From Mesotaenium endlicherianum (Eukaryota; Streptophyta; Zygnematophyceae; Zygnematales; Mesotaeniaceae), in assembly GCA_009602735.1 (NCBI GenBank), contig WELA01006130.1, forward strand, positions 202,832-261,449: 58,618 nt of DNA. Direction: 5' to 3'. The position numbers and the translations under genes were made by a program. The notes beneath the pieces were generated by a model that saw only the letters and a program-made list of their open reading frames with translations, made no database searches and was not told the origin of the DNA. The first letter of the stretch is position 1, and each line of letters opens with the position of its first letter. Shown here piece after piece: positions 34,860-45,824 of the stretch.

Positions 34860-36350
34860 ATGGTAAGGACAAGGTCTCAAACTAGCAATTTCCGAGACAT
34901 GGAGACCCAGGATAACGAGAATGTCAAAAATCAGGCTGAAAGCCATGTAGCGGGAATCCATACCTATTCTAAAGTAGTGGCAGATACTGCAGCTAGAGAG
35001 GCTGCAGATGAGGCAGCTGCTATTGCCGCAGTCACACATAGCAAGCTGAGGAGGAGAGAGCCAGATTAGAAGCTGAACAATTAGCGAAGACTGCTGAAGA
35101 TACAGAAAGGAGGAGAGGACAATTAGCTGACGAGCTCACTGTCGAGAAACTTATGGCATCAAGGGCCAATGTTTTGAACCCACCTCCAGCTGTACGACCC
35201 AATGTACCCCTAGGTCAAATTCGTGACCGGCTGAATGCGGCAGGAATTGCTGCTGCAGGAGCGAGAGGGACTGTTGAGGACACTACTCAGCTAATAGATG
35301 CTGCTGCTGATGCTGCATTTGCCAGACTCCCACCCCAGAGTGTAGACTTGGGAGCATTGTTCGTTCAAATGCAATCGCAAATGGCGACCATGTATCAATC
35401 CCAACAGGAGGACAAAAGAATCATAATGTCTCTACTGCAGGACAGGGACCAACTGGGTTCTCAAACCATTGGTGGTGGTGGCAGAGGGCCTAGTAAGCCC
35501 AAGCCGAAACCTCCCCAGGACTATGATCCTGAGGAAAACAGAAAATATTACCTGATCAAGTTTCTCGCGGATGAGCAGTGGCTGGAGAACTACCCAGAAC
35601 TGCAAGATTACGAGAAGGTCAGGCACACTGGTGCGCTACTGAAAGGCAGTGCCGCAAACTGGTGGCTATACGAAAAAGGAGAGCGTAAGGTTCAGCAACT
35701 CGGTGACCCTACGAGGGCAGAGTTTGTCGAGCAGTTGCATGAGAAGTTTGATGTCATCAACCAGCAGGAGAAAGCTATCTATGCGATGATCTCCTTGGCA
35801 CTGAAGCAGACCACTTCAGTTGCTGAGTTTGCTCAAAAGTTCCAGGAGAACATGATGAAACAGCCAGACTTGCCAAAACGGTATAGGATAGCATACTTCA
35901 GGTATGGCTTGAAATCCGAAGTCTCTGGTCATTTTGCTGAGAAGGAGTATGAGAAACTGGTTGACTTGATCCGGGATGCTGATGCCTGGGATCAGCAGCA
36001 GTTCAATCACAAGCGCCAGAGTAATGCTTTGGTGTCTAAGATTGTCAAAAAGCCCCACGGTTCCTACAACGCAATTGAAGGAGACCAGGCTGAGGATGAT
36101 CAGGGTGATTAATATGAGTATGAGCATAATGCTATACAGTCTAGAGGTAGGGGTGGTTTCTCTTGAGGCGACTATGGAAGAGGTGGTGGTAGGACTAAGC
36201 CGAGACCAGCCTCATCAAAATCCATTTCGCTACCATTGTCAGCAGTTGGGCCACTACAGAGAACAGTGTCCAGTCAAGCACCTTCCGAAGGTCGAGAGAA
36301 AAGACCAGCCTTTGAAAGACAGCAACAGTCAAAAATTCAGTTTACTGACT
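34860..36350 (+). pseudogene. D2 Gag
   Basis: Gag starts MVRTRSQTSNFRDME as in D1. A frameshift near 35035-35060 breaks the Ala/Glu-rich coiled-coil stretch, and the reading resumes at 35153 in another frame. The capsid block is intact (PEENRKYYLIKFLADEQWLE, LKGSAANWW, FDVINQQEKAIYAMISLALK). TAA at 36110-36112 and TGA near 36164 follow. The zinc knuckle has lost its first Cys (TGC to CGC, read RYHCQQLGHYREQC). It serves as the reference showing that D1 is shifted near 17574. Confidence 0.88.
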
Positions 36351-36469
36351 GTGAGGATGCTAGAGATAGTGAGTCGTCACTAGGTGCCCTTGTAGCAGGT
36401 ATTATGGGTCCTGCTGAACTGGATTCACTATGCATGCCTGACAACCAGATAAAGGAGACCATCAGCAAT

Positions 36470-39400
36470 ACAGACATCCAGAGAGTGCCCACTCTGGATG
36501 CTCTTGTTCCACTTGATGTCCAACATTTCTTTGCTACGTCAGGTGAACAATGCGAAAGTCAGGAAAAGACAGTCCCCCTTATCCTACTGCATTACATGAT
36601 TGCAGGTAGGAAAGTTAGAGCATTTGTTGACGGAGGGGCGTCACATACTTTTATCCATAAGGACTTAGTTAAGCGGCTAAGGCTGCCTACTGTCACCCTA
36701 GAGAATAGAAAAATATTCCTTGGAGATGCCTCAAGTATCCCGAGAGGAGTTATAACCAAGCCTATTGAGGACCAGTTAGGTTCTGGCATTGCAGTTTTAA
36801 CTAAAACGCTTACATTTGAGGTACTCAATACTGGCTTTTATGATCTCGTGCTAGGCAGGTCCTGGCTTAACAGACATCAAGCTGAAGTGTGTTGGAGCAG
36901 AGGTACAATTAATGTGAGAGGAGCCATTGATGGGCAAACTGACTTGGCACCCACCAGTGCTCTTCCTCTTGTCCTGTGTGGATGGCAAATGAAGGAAAAG
37001 AAGAAGCTTCCAGAAGGATGCAAGTTGTTGAATGCAATGGAGTTTGTCAAAAGCTGGAACCAGAAGGAAGACAGAATGTTCTGTCTGCTGCTAAGAGAGG
37101 TACCTCTTCAACCTGAAGAAGTNGGAGAAAAAGGTAAGCCCTCCGGAGTACCCTACTCCTGCAAAATTTGTTGCTCAGTACACGGATGTATTCAATATGC
37201 CTCCAGGACTACCCCCTAAGAGGGAAATAGATCATAGGATTGATTTATTACCTGGGAGTCAGCCACCTTGGCAACGCACGTATGGCTTGTTTTATGTGGA
37301 GAGCGAAGAGTTGAAAACACAGATTGCAGAGCTTGAGGAAAATGGTTATATTTCTCCCAGTAAATCACCTTACGGCGCACCCATCCTATCTGTTAAGAAA
37401 AAGGATGGCAGNCTGTTAAGAAAAAAGATGGCAGTATGCGGATGTGTGTGGGTTACAGAGCCCTGAACAGAATTACAGTAAAGAACAAGAATGCTTTATC
37501 CAGAATCGAGGACTTGCTTGATACCCTGTCTGGTGCTAAGGTGTTTAGTAAGATAGATCTCAAGAGTGGTTATCATCAAATCAGAATTGCTGAGGGGGAT
37601 GAACACAAGACTGCCTTCCGCACACGTTATGGGCACTACGAGTTCAACGTGATGCCATTTGGACTGACTAATGCTCCTGCGACCTTCATGGGTGCTATGA
37701 ATGACATTTTCAGACCTCATTTGGATAAGTTTGTGCAAGTTTTCCTGGATGATATTTTAATTTTCTCTAAATATGAAGCTCAGCACGCTGAACACTTGAA
37801 GACAGTCATGGACACTCTGAAAAGAAATTACTTAAATGCTAAAATGAGCAAGTGTGATTTCTTTAAGGAAAGTATTGAATTCTTAGGCCACGTTGTCAGT
37901 AAAGAAGGCATCGGTGTGGATCCTAAGAAAGTCAGACCATAAGGGACTGGCTAGTACCACAGTCTGTCTTTGAAGTTAGATCCTTCCTCGGGTTGGCTAA
38001 CTAGTACAGGAGATTTATTGAGAATTATTCTACAAAGGCGAGTAAATTGATTGACCTTACTTAGAAAGACATAGGGTATGTGTGGGGGGAAGAGCAGCAG
38101 GCTGCCTTCTAGTCCCGTAAAGATGCCCTTTGTTTTGCCCCAGTGCTAGCCGTGTATGACCCCAGCAAACCGGTGCAAGTAGTCGCTGATGCCTCTGACT
38201 TTGCCATGGGTGCTATTTTGTTGCAGCCTGCTGACAAACCCACGAAGGATGGTAAGGTACGGCAGGAGTGGCATCCTGTGTTGTACGAGTCTGTGTTGTA
38301 CGAGTCTATGAAATGTAATCCAGCGGAGATTAATTACTCGGTGCATGATAAAGAGCTGCTAGCTATCATTCATGTGCTCAAACAGTGGAGAGCATACTTA
38401 CATGGTAAAGCTTTTAAGGTGATTACAGATCATCTAGCTCTGACCCACTTTCAGAAGAATTCCAAGCTCTCGAGGAGGGAGAACCGCTGGAGCCAGATGC
38501 TGGAGCAATTTCAAGTCCAGATCGACTACAAACCAGGGAAGTTGAATCCTGCTTATGCACTCTCTAGAAGACCTGACTTGCAAGAAAGGAACTTTGGTCA
38601 ACATGCTGTAGATAAAGTCCTGAGTGCACTCACTTCACTGAAGGTGAAAAAGCCGTTCCTCGAATAACTTAGAAAAGCCTACCTTTCTGACCCAACATTT
38701 GAGCCCAGCCCCACAGATGGTGTGTGTCGTGCTACTGCACTCGGGTATAAGCTTAAGGGAGGAGTCTGGGTGACCGAAACCACTTCAGGCAGGCTGAAGC
38801 TGGTCATTGCTAATAACTTGGAAATAAGGTCCCCTTTATTGAGTCAAGCACATGACAGTTTGCTGGGTAGTCATTTGGGGCAGGCCAAAACTGTTGGAAA
38901 ATTGGCAAAACATCATCATTGGGAGGGACTACCTCGGGAGGTCTTGAAATACGTTAATGCCTGTGACCAGTGTCAAAAGAATAAGTCTAGGCACACACCA
39001 CCAAGGGGCCTCTTACAACCGCTGCCCATCCCAGCTGGCCGCTGGGAAACAATATCCATGGACTGGGTGGTCACACTGCCACGAGCTGCCAATGGGCATG
39101 ATTCAATACTGGTAGCCGTGGATAAATTGACAAAAATGGTCATTTTCATCCCCACAACTGTCAAAGTAACTGCACTTGAAACAGCGAGACAGTTCTACAA
39201 CCATGTCGTATGCCAACATGGGGTACCCTCTAATATAATCTCAGACAGAGACTCAAAATTTACCTCTAAGTTCTGGAGGGCTTTAATGAGGTTAATGGGA
39301 GTCAGGCAGCTGCTCAGCACAGCAAACCACCCTCAGACTGTTGGGCAGACTGAAAGAACTAACCGAGTTCTGCAAGAAGTACTGAGAGCCTATATTAACC

Positions 39401-40155
39401 AAAAACAAGATAATTGGAATGACGTGTTACCTCAAATCCAGTTTGCGGTCAACAGTGCGATGCACGCGTCAACGGGTAAGACTCCTTTTGAACTGAGCCT
39501 GGGTAGAGTCCCTAAGTCACCTTTAGATGTGCTCGGGGAGTCTTTAACTCACCCTGAAGGGATTGACAATCCGGTCTCCCTCCAGTTAACTCAGGAGTTT
39601 GTTGATACCCTGTCAGAAGTCCAACAAAACCTGCACAAAGTCCAAGAAAACCAACAAAAATACGCTAATCAACACCGTCGAGAGCTGACATTTTCTAAGG
39701 GCTATTTAGTCAAACTGCATTCTCAGCACCTGTACCTCCCTGGTGTGGTCAAGAAAAAACTTGGCCCTGTCTAGGTCGGTCCACATTCGGTGGTGCGTCG
39801 TGTCGGTCAGAATGCTTACAAACTGAACATGTGAGCCGAATACAAGGGTCACCCGGTCTTTAATGTCTCCTTCCTGGAACCATACATTAAAGGTGATACA
39901 CTGTTCACAGGTCGGTTACCTGTCCAACCGGGTCCGGTCCCCGCTGTCCGAGACGGTGACCCTGAGGAATATGAGGTGGAGGAGATTTGAGACGCGCGCT
40001 CGGTCCGTCGATCGTCTAAATATGTCATGAAGTACCTCATTCGATGGAAGGGTTACGATGCCTCTGGGGACGCTTGGGAATTTAAGGACCATTTGACCAA
40101 TGCCAAAGGGGCGTTGAAACGATTCCACCTTCGGGCGGCTGGAGCACCTCCCTAG
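36470..40155 (+). pseudogene. D2 pol: protease-RT-RNase H-integrase-chromodomain
   Basis: The protease (FVDGGASHTFIHKDL, about 36628) is in one frame. The RT is split: SPSKSPYGAPILSVKKKDG, then a single N at 37412 with about 20 bases duplicated on both sides, then the block with [16 protein letters not shown] [12 protein letters not shown] and catalytic FLDD (about 37745). The RT frame ends at TAA 37940-37942. RNase H, integrase and chromodomain share a third frame from 38143 to 40155, broken by TAA 38665, TAG 39772, TGA 39832 and TGA 39988. The integrase zinc residues and the Glu of QTE are kept; the preceding DG is VG. A second N at 37123 lies after the protease. It is non-functional, but each domain is present. 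Confidence 0.9.
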
Positions 40156-40206
40156 CGGTCATTTCAATTGACACGGGAAGGTGACAGGAGGTCCTGTCTC
40201 CATTTA

Positions 40207-40365
40207 AGTTGGCGGAGAAAATATATGACAGTTAGTGTGCCAGAGCGAGAAAGGGACAATTTTGTGAACCCTAAGTGTCAGCATAGTGACAGATGGGACG
40301 GTTATGTGAATCCTAAGTGTCAGCATAGTGACAGAGGGGACAGCCTGGCCCACATAAGGCACCTT
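40207..40365 (+). repeat. D2 tandem duplication between pol and ORF2
   Basis: A unit of about 50 bases with CCTAAGTGTCAGCATAGTGA occurs twice in a row (about 40269 and 40311). D1 has it once. The dyad GTGTCAGCATAGTGACA lies at its centre. This is the likely control region for ORF2, but that is inference. Confidence 0.7.
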
Positions 40366-40582
40366 TGGCTGAAGGAAAAAGGGCATTGCACAGCAATACA
40401 TCACTTAACACACCTGAAAACACATTCGTAAGTTTATGTCTAGCGCACCGCAACTACGTCAACTCCTAGCAATCACCCTGTAAGGTAAACAGGAACGAAT
40501 ATACCATACTAATACGAACTTACTCCCTTCCTGCAACTCCTATGACAAAGGTCGATATCCTACTAACTTGTGCCTTGGTTAC

Positions 40583-42270
40583 ATGTGCGGAATGGCTCCC
40601 ACCACACAAAAGGAGGACAGAAAGCGCAAGGCAGAAGAAGCTAGGAGGACAATGGAGCAATACCAGAAGGAGCTGGCGGCGACGTCCCTCACCAGGAGAG
40701 AACAAGAAAGGGTCCGCAAACAACAAGAGGCGGCAGAAGAAGCACAGAGGAAGTAGGATCAGGAAGCGGAAAATTTCAGGAAAGCTGAGGAGGAGAGACA
40801 GAAGAAACAACAAGAAGAAGCAGAGGAGGAGAGAAGGAAAAAGGCTGAAGCGGACAGGCAAAAGAGCTTGGCCACTTACAGGTATACTGTGGTGGGGGGC
40901 CAAAACTTTGATAGCCTGAAGGAAGCATTGCTGGCAGCCCAGGAGATCAACAAGCTGGAACAGACAACATTGCTACGGAGGGAAGGAACTGCAGCACTGG
41001 ATAGGTACATTGAGACACACACTGGTGTGGTCCTATACGAGGATTATGCCAAGATGGTGGGCTATACAGCAGAGCAGGCCCGGTACTTTACAGATAATTC
41101 GGAGAACAAGCCAATCCCAATACCGGGAATTGTGGGAGATCAGAGTCTCATCAGGATGGTGAGCATGCGGCCCGATAGCTTTAAGGATACGGTATTCTAC
41201 CTCACACTACTGCCAGCTTACAATGAAGTTGAGAGAAGGAGCTGGGAGTACTTGGCCAGGGAAGCAGGACAGCAGATGTTCTCTCCCCATTGATTTCAGT
41301 GTAAATTGAGGAAGGCTGAGCATGGACCCCAGTACTACCAGCAGCCAACAGACTGGAGGTGGATGATCGTCACAAACAAAAAGCAGGAGTGTGACCGCGC
41401 CCAACCGGATGATTTCCACTATGGCCTAGACGGCTACCTCATCCTACCACCTCATATTGCCCCTTGGGACCCAAGGCTGAATGGCTGCCTGAGCAATATG
41501 AAAGCAGAGACCAAAGAGCACAGGAGGAGAGGGAGAGACTACTTCTCTAAGGGAAAGCATGCCTTTGTCAAATGGGCGAAGAATGCAGGCCAGATAGATA
41601 TCAGCAAGCTGAAGGCCAAGCAACCTCCAGCGCGCCCTAAGAAACGGAGGTCAGTAGACTACTCTATGTCTACCAGGGAGCAGGACGACTTAGTGGACGA
41701 GACTCTTACTCTCTCAGAGGAGGAGGATGAGGAGGATGAGGAAGAAGAACAAGGCAGAGGAGAAGCATCAGGAGCTGGTACTCAGGAGACCCAGGGGCAA
41801 GCAGGAGCACTTCCTAAGGAACCAAGATCAGGTATATGGAACGTGATCCCGGTCATGGAGGCAATTGGACCCCGCACTCGCTCCCCCAGCCCACCTGCCC
41901 AAGCAGGGGAAGAAGCTGATCTGACTGTACTTGGCAGCAGACACAGGCAGAAATCCCCAGAGGACAGGGGTGCCAGAAGAGGGACACGCGGGTGGGCCAG
42001 AGGTATGCCGGCCTCTCCCTTCGCTCAGGGACATTTACCTCTTGCCAATGTATTTCAGCATCCTACTGGAATGCCTGTCTATGTGGGGATCAACACCCAG
42101 GTGGGTGAAGAGCAGGCTACCATCCTTCGTTCTCCTCGGGGTACAACTTGAGAACAAACGGGGTTCTTTAGAAGGCCAGCTGACAGACCTAGAGGGCTGT
42201 CCAGATCTAGGTCCAGATCTCAGGCTCCTGATTTGGAAGCCCCAGGAACAACCTCCCAGGTGACAGGCTA
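40583..42270 (+). pseudogene. D2 second ORF (ORF2), unknown coiled-coil/RS protein
   Basis: This is the counterpart of D1 21656-23370, colinear over its whole length. It stays in one frame from 40583 to 42151, broken only by TAG 40754-40756 (AAG in D1) and TGA 41291-41293 (TGG in D1, in SPHW). A late indel near 42150 shifts the RS-rich tail. The charged N-terminal coiled coil, YTVVGGQNFD, THTGVVLYEDYAKMVGYTA, LPPHIAPWD and acidic run are all retained. Retention of the frame and most residues in two independent copies argues that the protein mattered for the element. Both copies have lesions, so neither is a clean reference. Confidence 0.85.
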
Positions 42271-42337
42271 AAGAGGCAGTCAGTGGGGGAAGCTGGTCAA
42301 GTTCAGTTCCCTGACCGGACACTTTTGTAGTTTAATA

Positions 42338-42371
42338 TTGTCGAGGCGACAACAAGTTAAGTTGGAGGGAT
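42338..42371 (+). promoter_or_regulatory. D2 hairpin and polypurine tract
   Basis: TTGTCG-AGG-CGACAA (42338-42352) is followed by AAGTTGGAGGGAT up to the LTR start, identical to D1. Confidence 0.8.
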
Positions 42372-43088
42372 TGTAATGAATCAGTATATTGGTAGATTTA
42401 ATATTCATTTAATTATAATAGTTAATTATGTTCAGCCTGCTGAACTTTATGTAGTATTGAGTCCGCTGGACTATATATAATAATCAGTTTAATGACTCAA
42501 CCGAAAGCAGCAGGCTGAAGTCGACTTAAGTCAGCTTGCTGACACATTCTTTGACAGCCAGCTGACTTCCGTACTCGGTAGCAGCAAACTGCCTAGATAT
42601 GCATCTAAGTGTGGCGTGCTAGATGAATGGCCAGATGACATCCCTAGGATGCATGGCGATTCGGGATGATGGGAGATGGCGGTGGATTTGGTTAACCAAG
42701 GTCCTACCAAGGTGGTTAACTCCCGGGTAGGTGGTGCCATCGCACTTGCCGTTGAACAGTAAACTCATTCCATGTACATATGCTAGCATTGCTTTCGAGT
42801 TCGGATTCGGAAACAAGGCCAACTCTCTTGTACAGCTTACTGAGAGAGATCTGAATCCAAGGCGAGAAGCCATTGATACGCACTGTCTTCTAACCTTGCT
42901 TATGTATGAGTTTAGTGATTGCATTATTGATGCTAGTTTACTCGCATTTGACTTACGAGTATTATTCACTGCTAGTGTGTTGTCCTTTGCCGTTTAACCA
43001 GTGAACGGAAAATACCATAAAGATTACTTGCTGATATAAAGATCTTTATAAATAGTTAATTGCCTATTTGGTAAGTCGATTCATTTCA
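42372..43088 (+). repeat. D2 3' LTR
   Basis: This 717-bp LTR pairs with 34108-34825. It is followed by GGTTA and the continuation of element C. Confidence 0.95.
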
Positions 43089-43132
43089 GGTTATCTTCCT
43101 CTTATCTTTACACACTCGCCTTCTTCTCTCGC

Positions 43133-44452
43133 ATGTCCCTGGCCGCAGCTTTTGCAGTCACCATCGACGACGTTAGTCACTGTGTTCTCTTTGACCCTGC
43201 TTACGTCCTAACCTACGGCACCAAGCCTGCTCCTCTCCTCGCGGGTTCTGCTCAACCTGCTCCCTCGTCTCAGCCACCGCCCTACACTATCCCTTCTGCT
43301 ACCCTCCAGCAGATACATGCAGCCTTACACTATCTCTCTCCTCTACCAATGGGCACACCCTCTGTTCCTCCCATTTTACGTCCCACGTCCTCTCTTCCAG
43401 TTGTTAACACTACTCCCATTCCTTGGCTTCCACCTCCCGAGGGAATTACAGTCTTAGATTTGTTTGCAGGGGTCTCATCTACAGTTGTTGGTCTCTTGCA
43501 GAGTGGACACCGTATTGCACACCACTATTACTACAATGTAGATTCTGTTGCACATTTGGCAAGTCAACCACAACTGGCTGCTTTACACCTTGCTTTCTAC
43601 AAATTGTTCCCTACATCGGCATCTCACACAGCCTATTCCGCGTTGCCTCAGGATATTTGTCTCCTCTAGCAAGACCACTTGCATGCCATAGGTCCTGTCC
43701 ATCTTATCGTTGGCGGCTGGGAGTGTCAGGGTCATTCTCGCCGCTCGGGTTGGTACTGGCAAGGGATTTGCTGATCATCATTCTTAATTGTTTTTTGAGC
43801 TCATGCCCGTCTTAGGTCTCCTCCAGACCTCTTAAACCTCTCCCCCTGCCTACCTGCTCAAAAACAATAACTCCGCGGATGATAATCGCGCTCACATCCG
43901 TGCCACCTTCCTCACTATTACCTCCATTTTGGGGCCCGGTGTTACCCTCGACGCCGCGGTTGTTGGATCTTACGTTCACCATTTGCGGGTGTGTCTCGGC
44001 AAAACCTTGTGCCTCACACTACCTTGGAGCCTATTATTCACCACGTCCATGCACTCTCATCCCCCTCGCATTGCCGTCACCTCCATCCTGGCCCCACACC
44101 GTTGTCCTATGGAACTTAATCATCCAGACCATTCTTCTGTCAGGTCGACTTCCCGGGTCACCCCCGCGCCGCTTTTATCACTCTCGTCAGCCGCCCCCGC
44201 TCTTTTGCATTCCGTCACTACGGGTCTGGCATGTTGTTTGTTTCCCACACCCACCGTTATGTTGAGCCTTCTGCGTTCGAACGCAAGCTCACCCTCGGTT
44301 TTCTTCCCCACGCCACTGCCTCTCCCTCCTTATCTAACTTCCAACGGTGCCAACTCCTCGGTTGGGTCATGAATGTTCATGCTCTTACATGGCTCTTCTC
44401 TTCCTTCCCATCCTCAATGCTCGGCATCCTGATCCTTTCTTTCACATTCTAG
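43133..44452 (+). pseudogene. Element C cytosine-5 DNA methyltransferase domain, between protease and RT
   Basis: The conserved order of C5-cytosine methyltransferase motifs is visible in pieces. Motif I, the AdoMet site, is ITVLDLFAGVSSTVVGLL (43445-43498). A helix with YSALPQDICLL is followed by TAG 43667-43669. Motif IV is HLIVGGWECQGHS (catalytic Cys codon 43724-43726), with Trp-Glu where Phe-Pro is common. In the next frame come a FFELMPVLGLL helix and AYLLKNN (43848-43868), matching motif VI (normally ENV). Back in the first frame the C-terminal part reads FAFRHYGSGM, YVEPSAFERKLTLGFLP and QRCQLLGWVMNVHAL, matching motifs IX-X. At least two frameshifts and several stops make it dead. 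It would methylate DNA cytosines, perhaps of the element itself. The upstream Pro-rich reading (43133-43430) is a linker. Confidence 0.85.
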
Positions 44453-44745
44453 CCTATCAGTTACATGCTTTCGGCTGGGGGGGGGGTGTCAGTCTGATTT
44501 TTTAACGCCTGCGTAGGAATTACAGTCCTTAGGTCCCTCATCTGACATTTCTGCATCCAAACCTAAGGATGGGTGGGACCTGGATACACGGTTAATTAAG
44601 GGTGAAATCCTACAGGTCACCTAAATGCTCGAACGGAACGAAGCCTATTTTGCATGGTCGGTCATGGATTTAGAAAGGTGTACGGTATCTCAATTCACCA
44701 TCGATCTCACTATTACAAATCCAGTATTTCTAAGGGACTATTGGC
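44453..44745 (+). other. Element C spacer between methyltransferase and RT
   Basis: This holds an 11-base G run (about 44477-44487) followed by TGTCAGTCTG, which resembles a purine tract and LTR start. No matching LTR was seen and C coding sequence continues beyond it. A weak reading with ERNEAYFAWSVMDLERC suggests a connector to the RT. Confidence 0.4.
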
Positions 44746-45824
44746 ATGCTAAGGTTGAACATGACATTAGTTATGCAAGAGAAAGTTACTGATTTGTTAA
44801 AGGCTGATATGATTGAGGAGTTGATGTCGGATTTTGCAACCCCCACTGTTATGCCTGCTAAAAAGGATGCGATGGGGAATTGTACAAAAAAACGTATGTG
44901 TGGAGATTACCGGGGACTTAATGCTGTCACGAAGTTGGATCACTATCCCATGCCTGTGCCTGAGGATATCTTTGATGTCCTTGAGGACGCTAGTGTCTTC
45001 AGTGTGTTTGACCTGCGTCAGGAGTTTAACCAGATCCTCATTGATCCCAAGGATAAACATAAGATTGCCTTTTGGGCAAACCGTGGTTTGTACCAGTGGA
45101 AAGTCATGCCGTTTGGGTTAAAGAACGCACCTGCCCGTTTCCAACGTATTATGAACCGAGTGCTTAGTGGGTTGCCTTTCGCTCGTTGTTACATCAATGA
45201 TGTGCTCATTTTCAGTCGCACTGTAGAGAAACACTTAACACACGTTGAACAAGTCCTACAATGCTTGCGGAATGCGGGTTTGAAGTGTCCTCCAGGGTAA
45301 CGTAGAAATGCAACCCTTTTTGTTCCTTACCTTGGCCACCATATCGTTCTTGGGGGGTTTAAACTGCAACAAGTTAAAGTCGATGCTATTTGACGACTAC
45401 CAGCCCCGACTGATGTGTCTAGGTTGAGGGCTTACATGGGGATCACTGGGTATTATCGTCATTTTTGCCCTTATATTAATGCGATTGCAGCTCCTTTGAA
45501 GGAACTCTTAAAGAAGGATGTACCTTGTAAAATGGACTGGTGAACGTCAAGTTGCTTTTGACAACTTGAAGGATCTCCTCTCCTCTGCTCCTATCCTACG
45601 CAGACCAGATTATAGTAAGCCATTTTCCCTTCACACTGATTGGAGTCACCTCGGGTTGGGGGCTGTACTTGCTCAGGAGGATGAGGAAGGTCATGAATAC
45701 GTTGTTGCTTATGCTAGCCGTAGTAACAACTCTGCCAAACGAAATTATAGTTCATATGAAGGAGAATGCTTGGCTGCGGTTTGGGCTGTGGTGCACTTTC
45801 GCCCTTACCTCTATGGTACCCACT
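44746..45824 (+). pseudogene. Element C reverse transcriptase and start of RNase H
   Basis: The RT blocks are KKRMCGDYRGLNAVTKLDHY, VFDLRQEFNQI (Gly to Glu in RQG), MPFGLKNAPARF and YIND at 45190-45201, where the family has YIDD. The loss of one catalytic Asp alone would kill activity. A TAA at 45298, a TGA near 45390 and a frameshift near 45520 follow. RNase H then begins: HTDWSHLGLGAVLAQE, AYASRSNNSAK, and VVHFRPYLYGTH up to the insertion of E. The remainder resumes at 52049. The closest relative in this window is element B. Confidence 0.9.

Larger units (their letters stand above)
34108..43088 (+). mobile_element. Family D Ty3/gypsy chromovirus, copy D2
   Basis: LTRs lie at 34108-34825 and 42372-43088. 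The flanks GGTTT (34103-34107) and GGTTA (43089-43093) form a duplication with one mismatch. It has the full order Gag, protease, RT, RNase H, integrase, chromodomain, ORF2. It keeps the RT that D1 lost but has many stops and frameshifts. It interrupts C between protease and methyltransferase. Confidence 0.95.

Noticed and set aside
44477..44500. G run plus TGTCAG as the start of another LTR inside C
   Set aside because: No partner copy of the following sequence was found, and C coding sequence continues with RT soon afterwards; kept only as a note on G runs.
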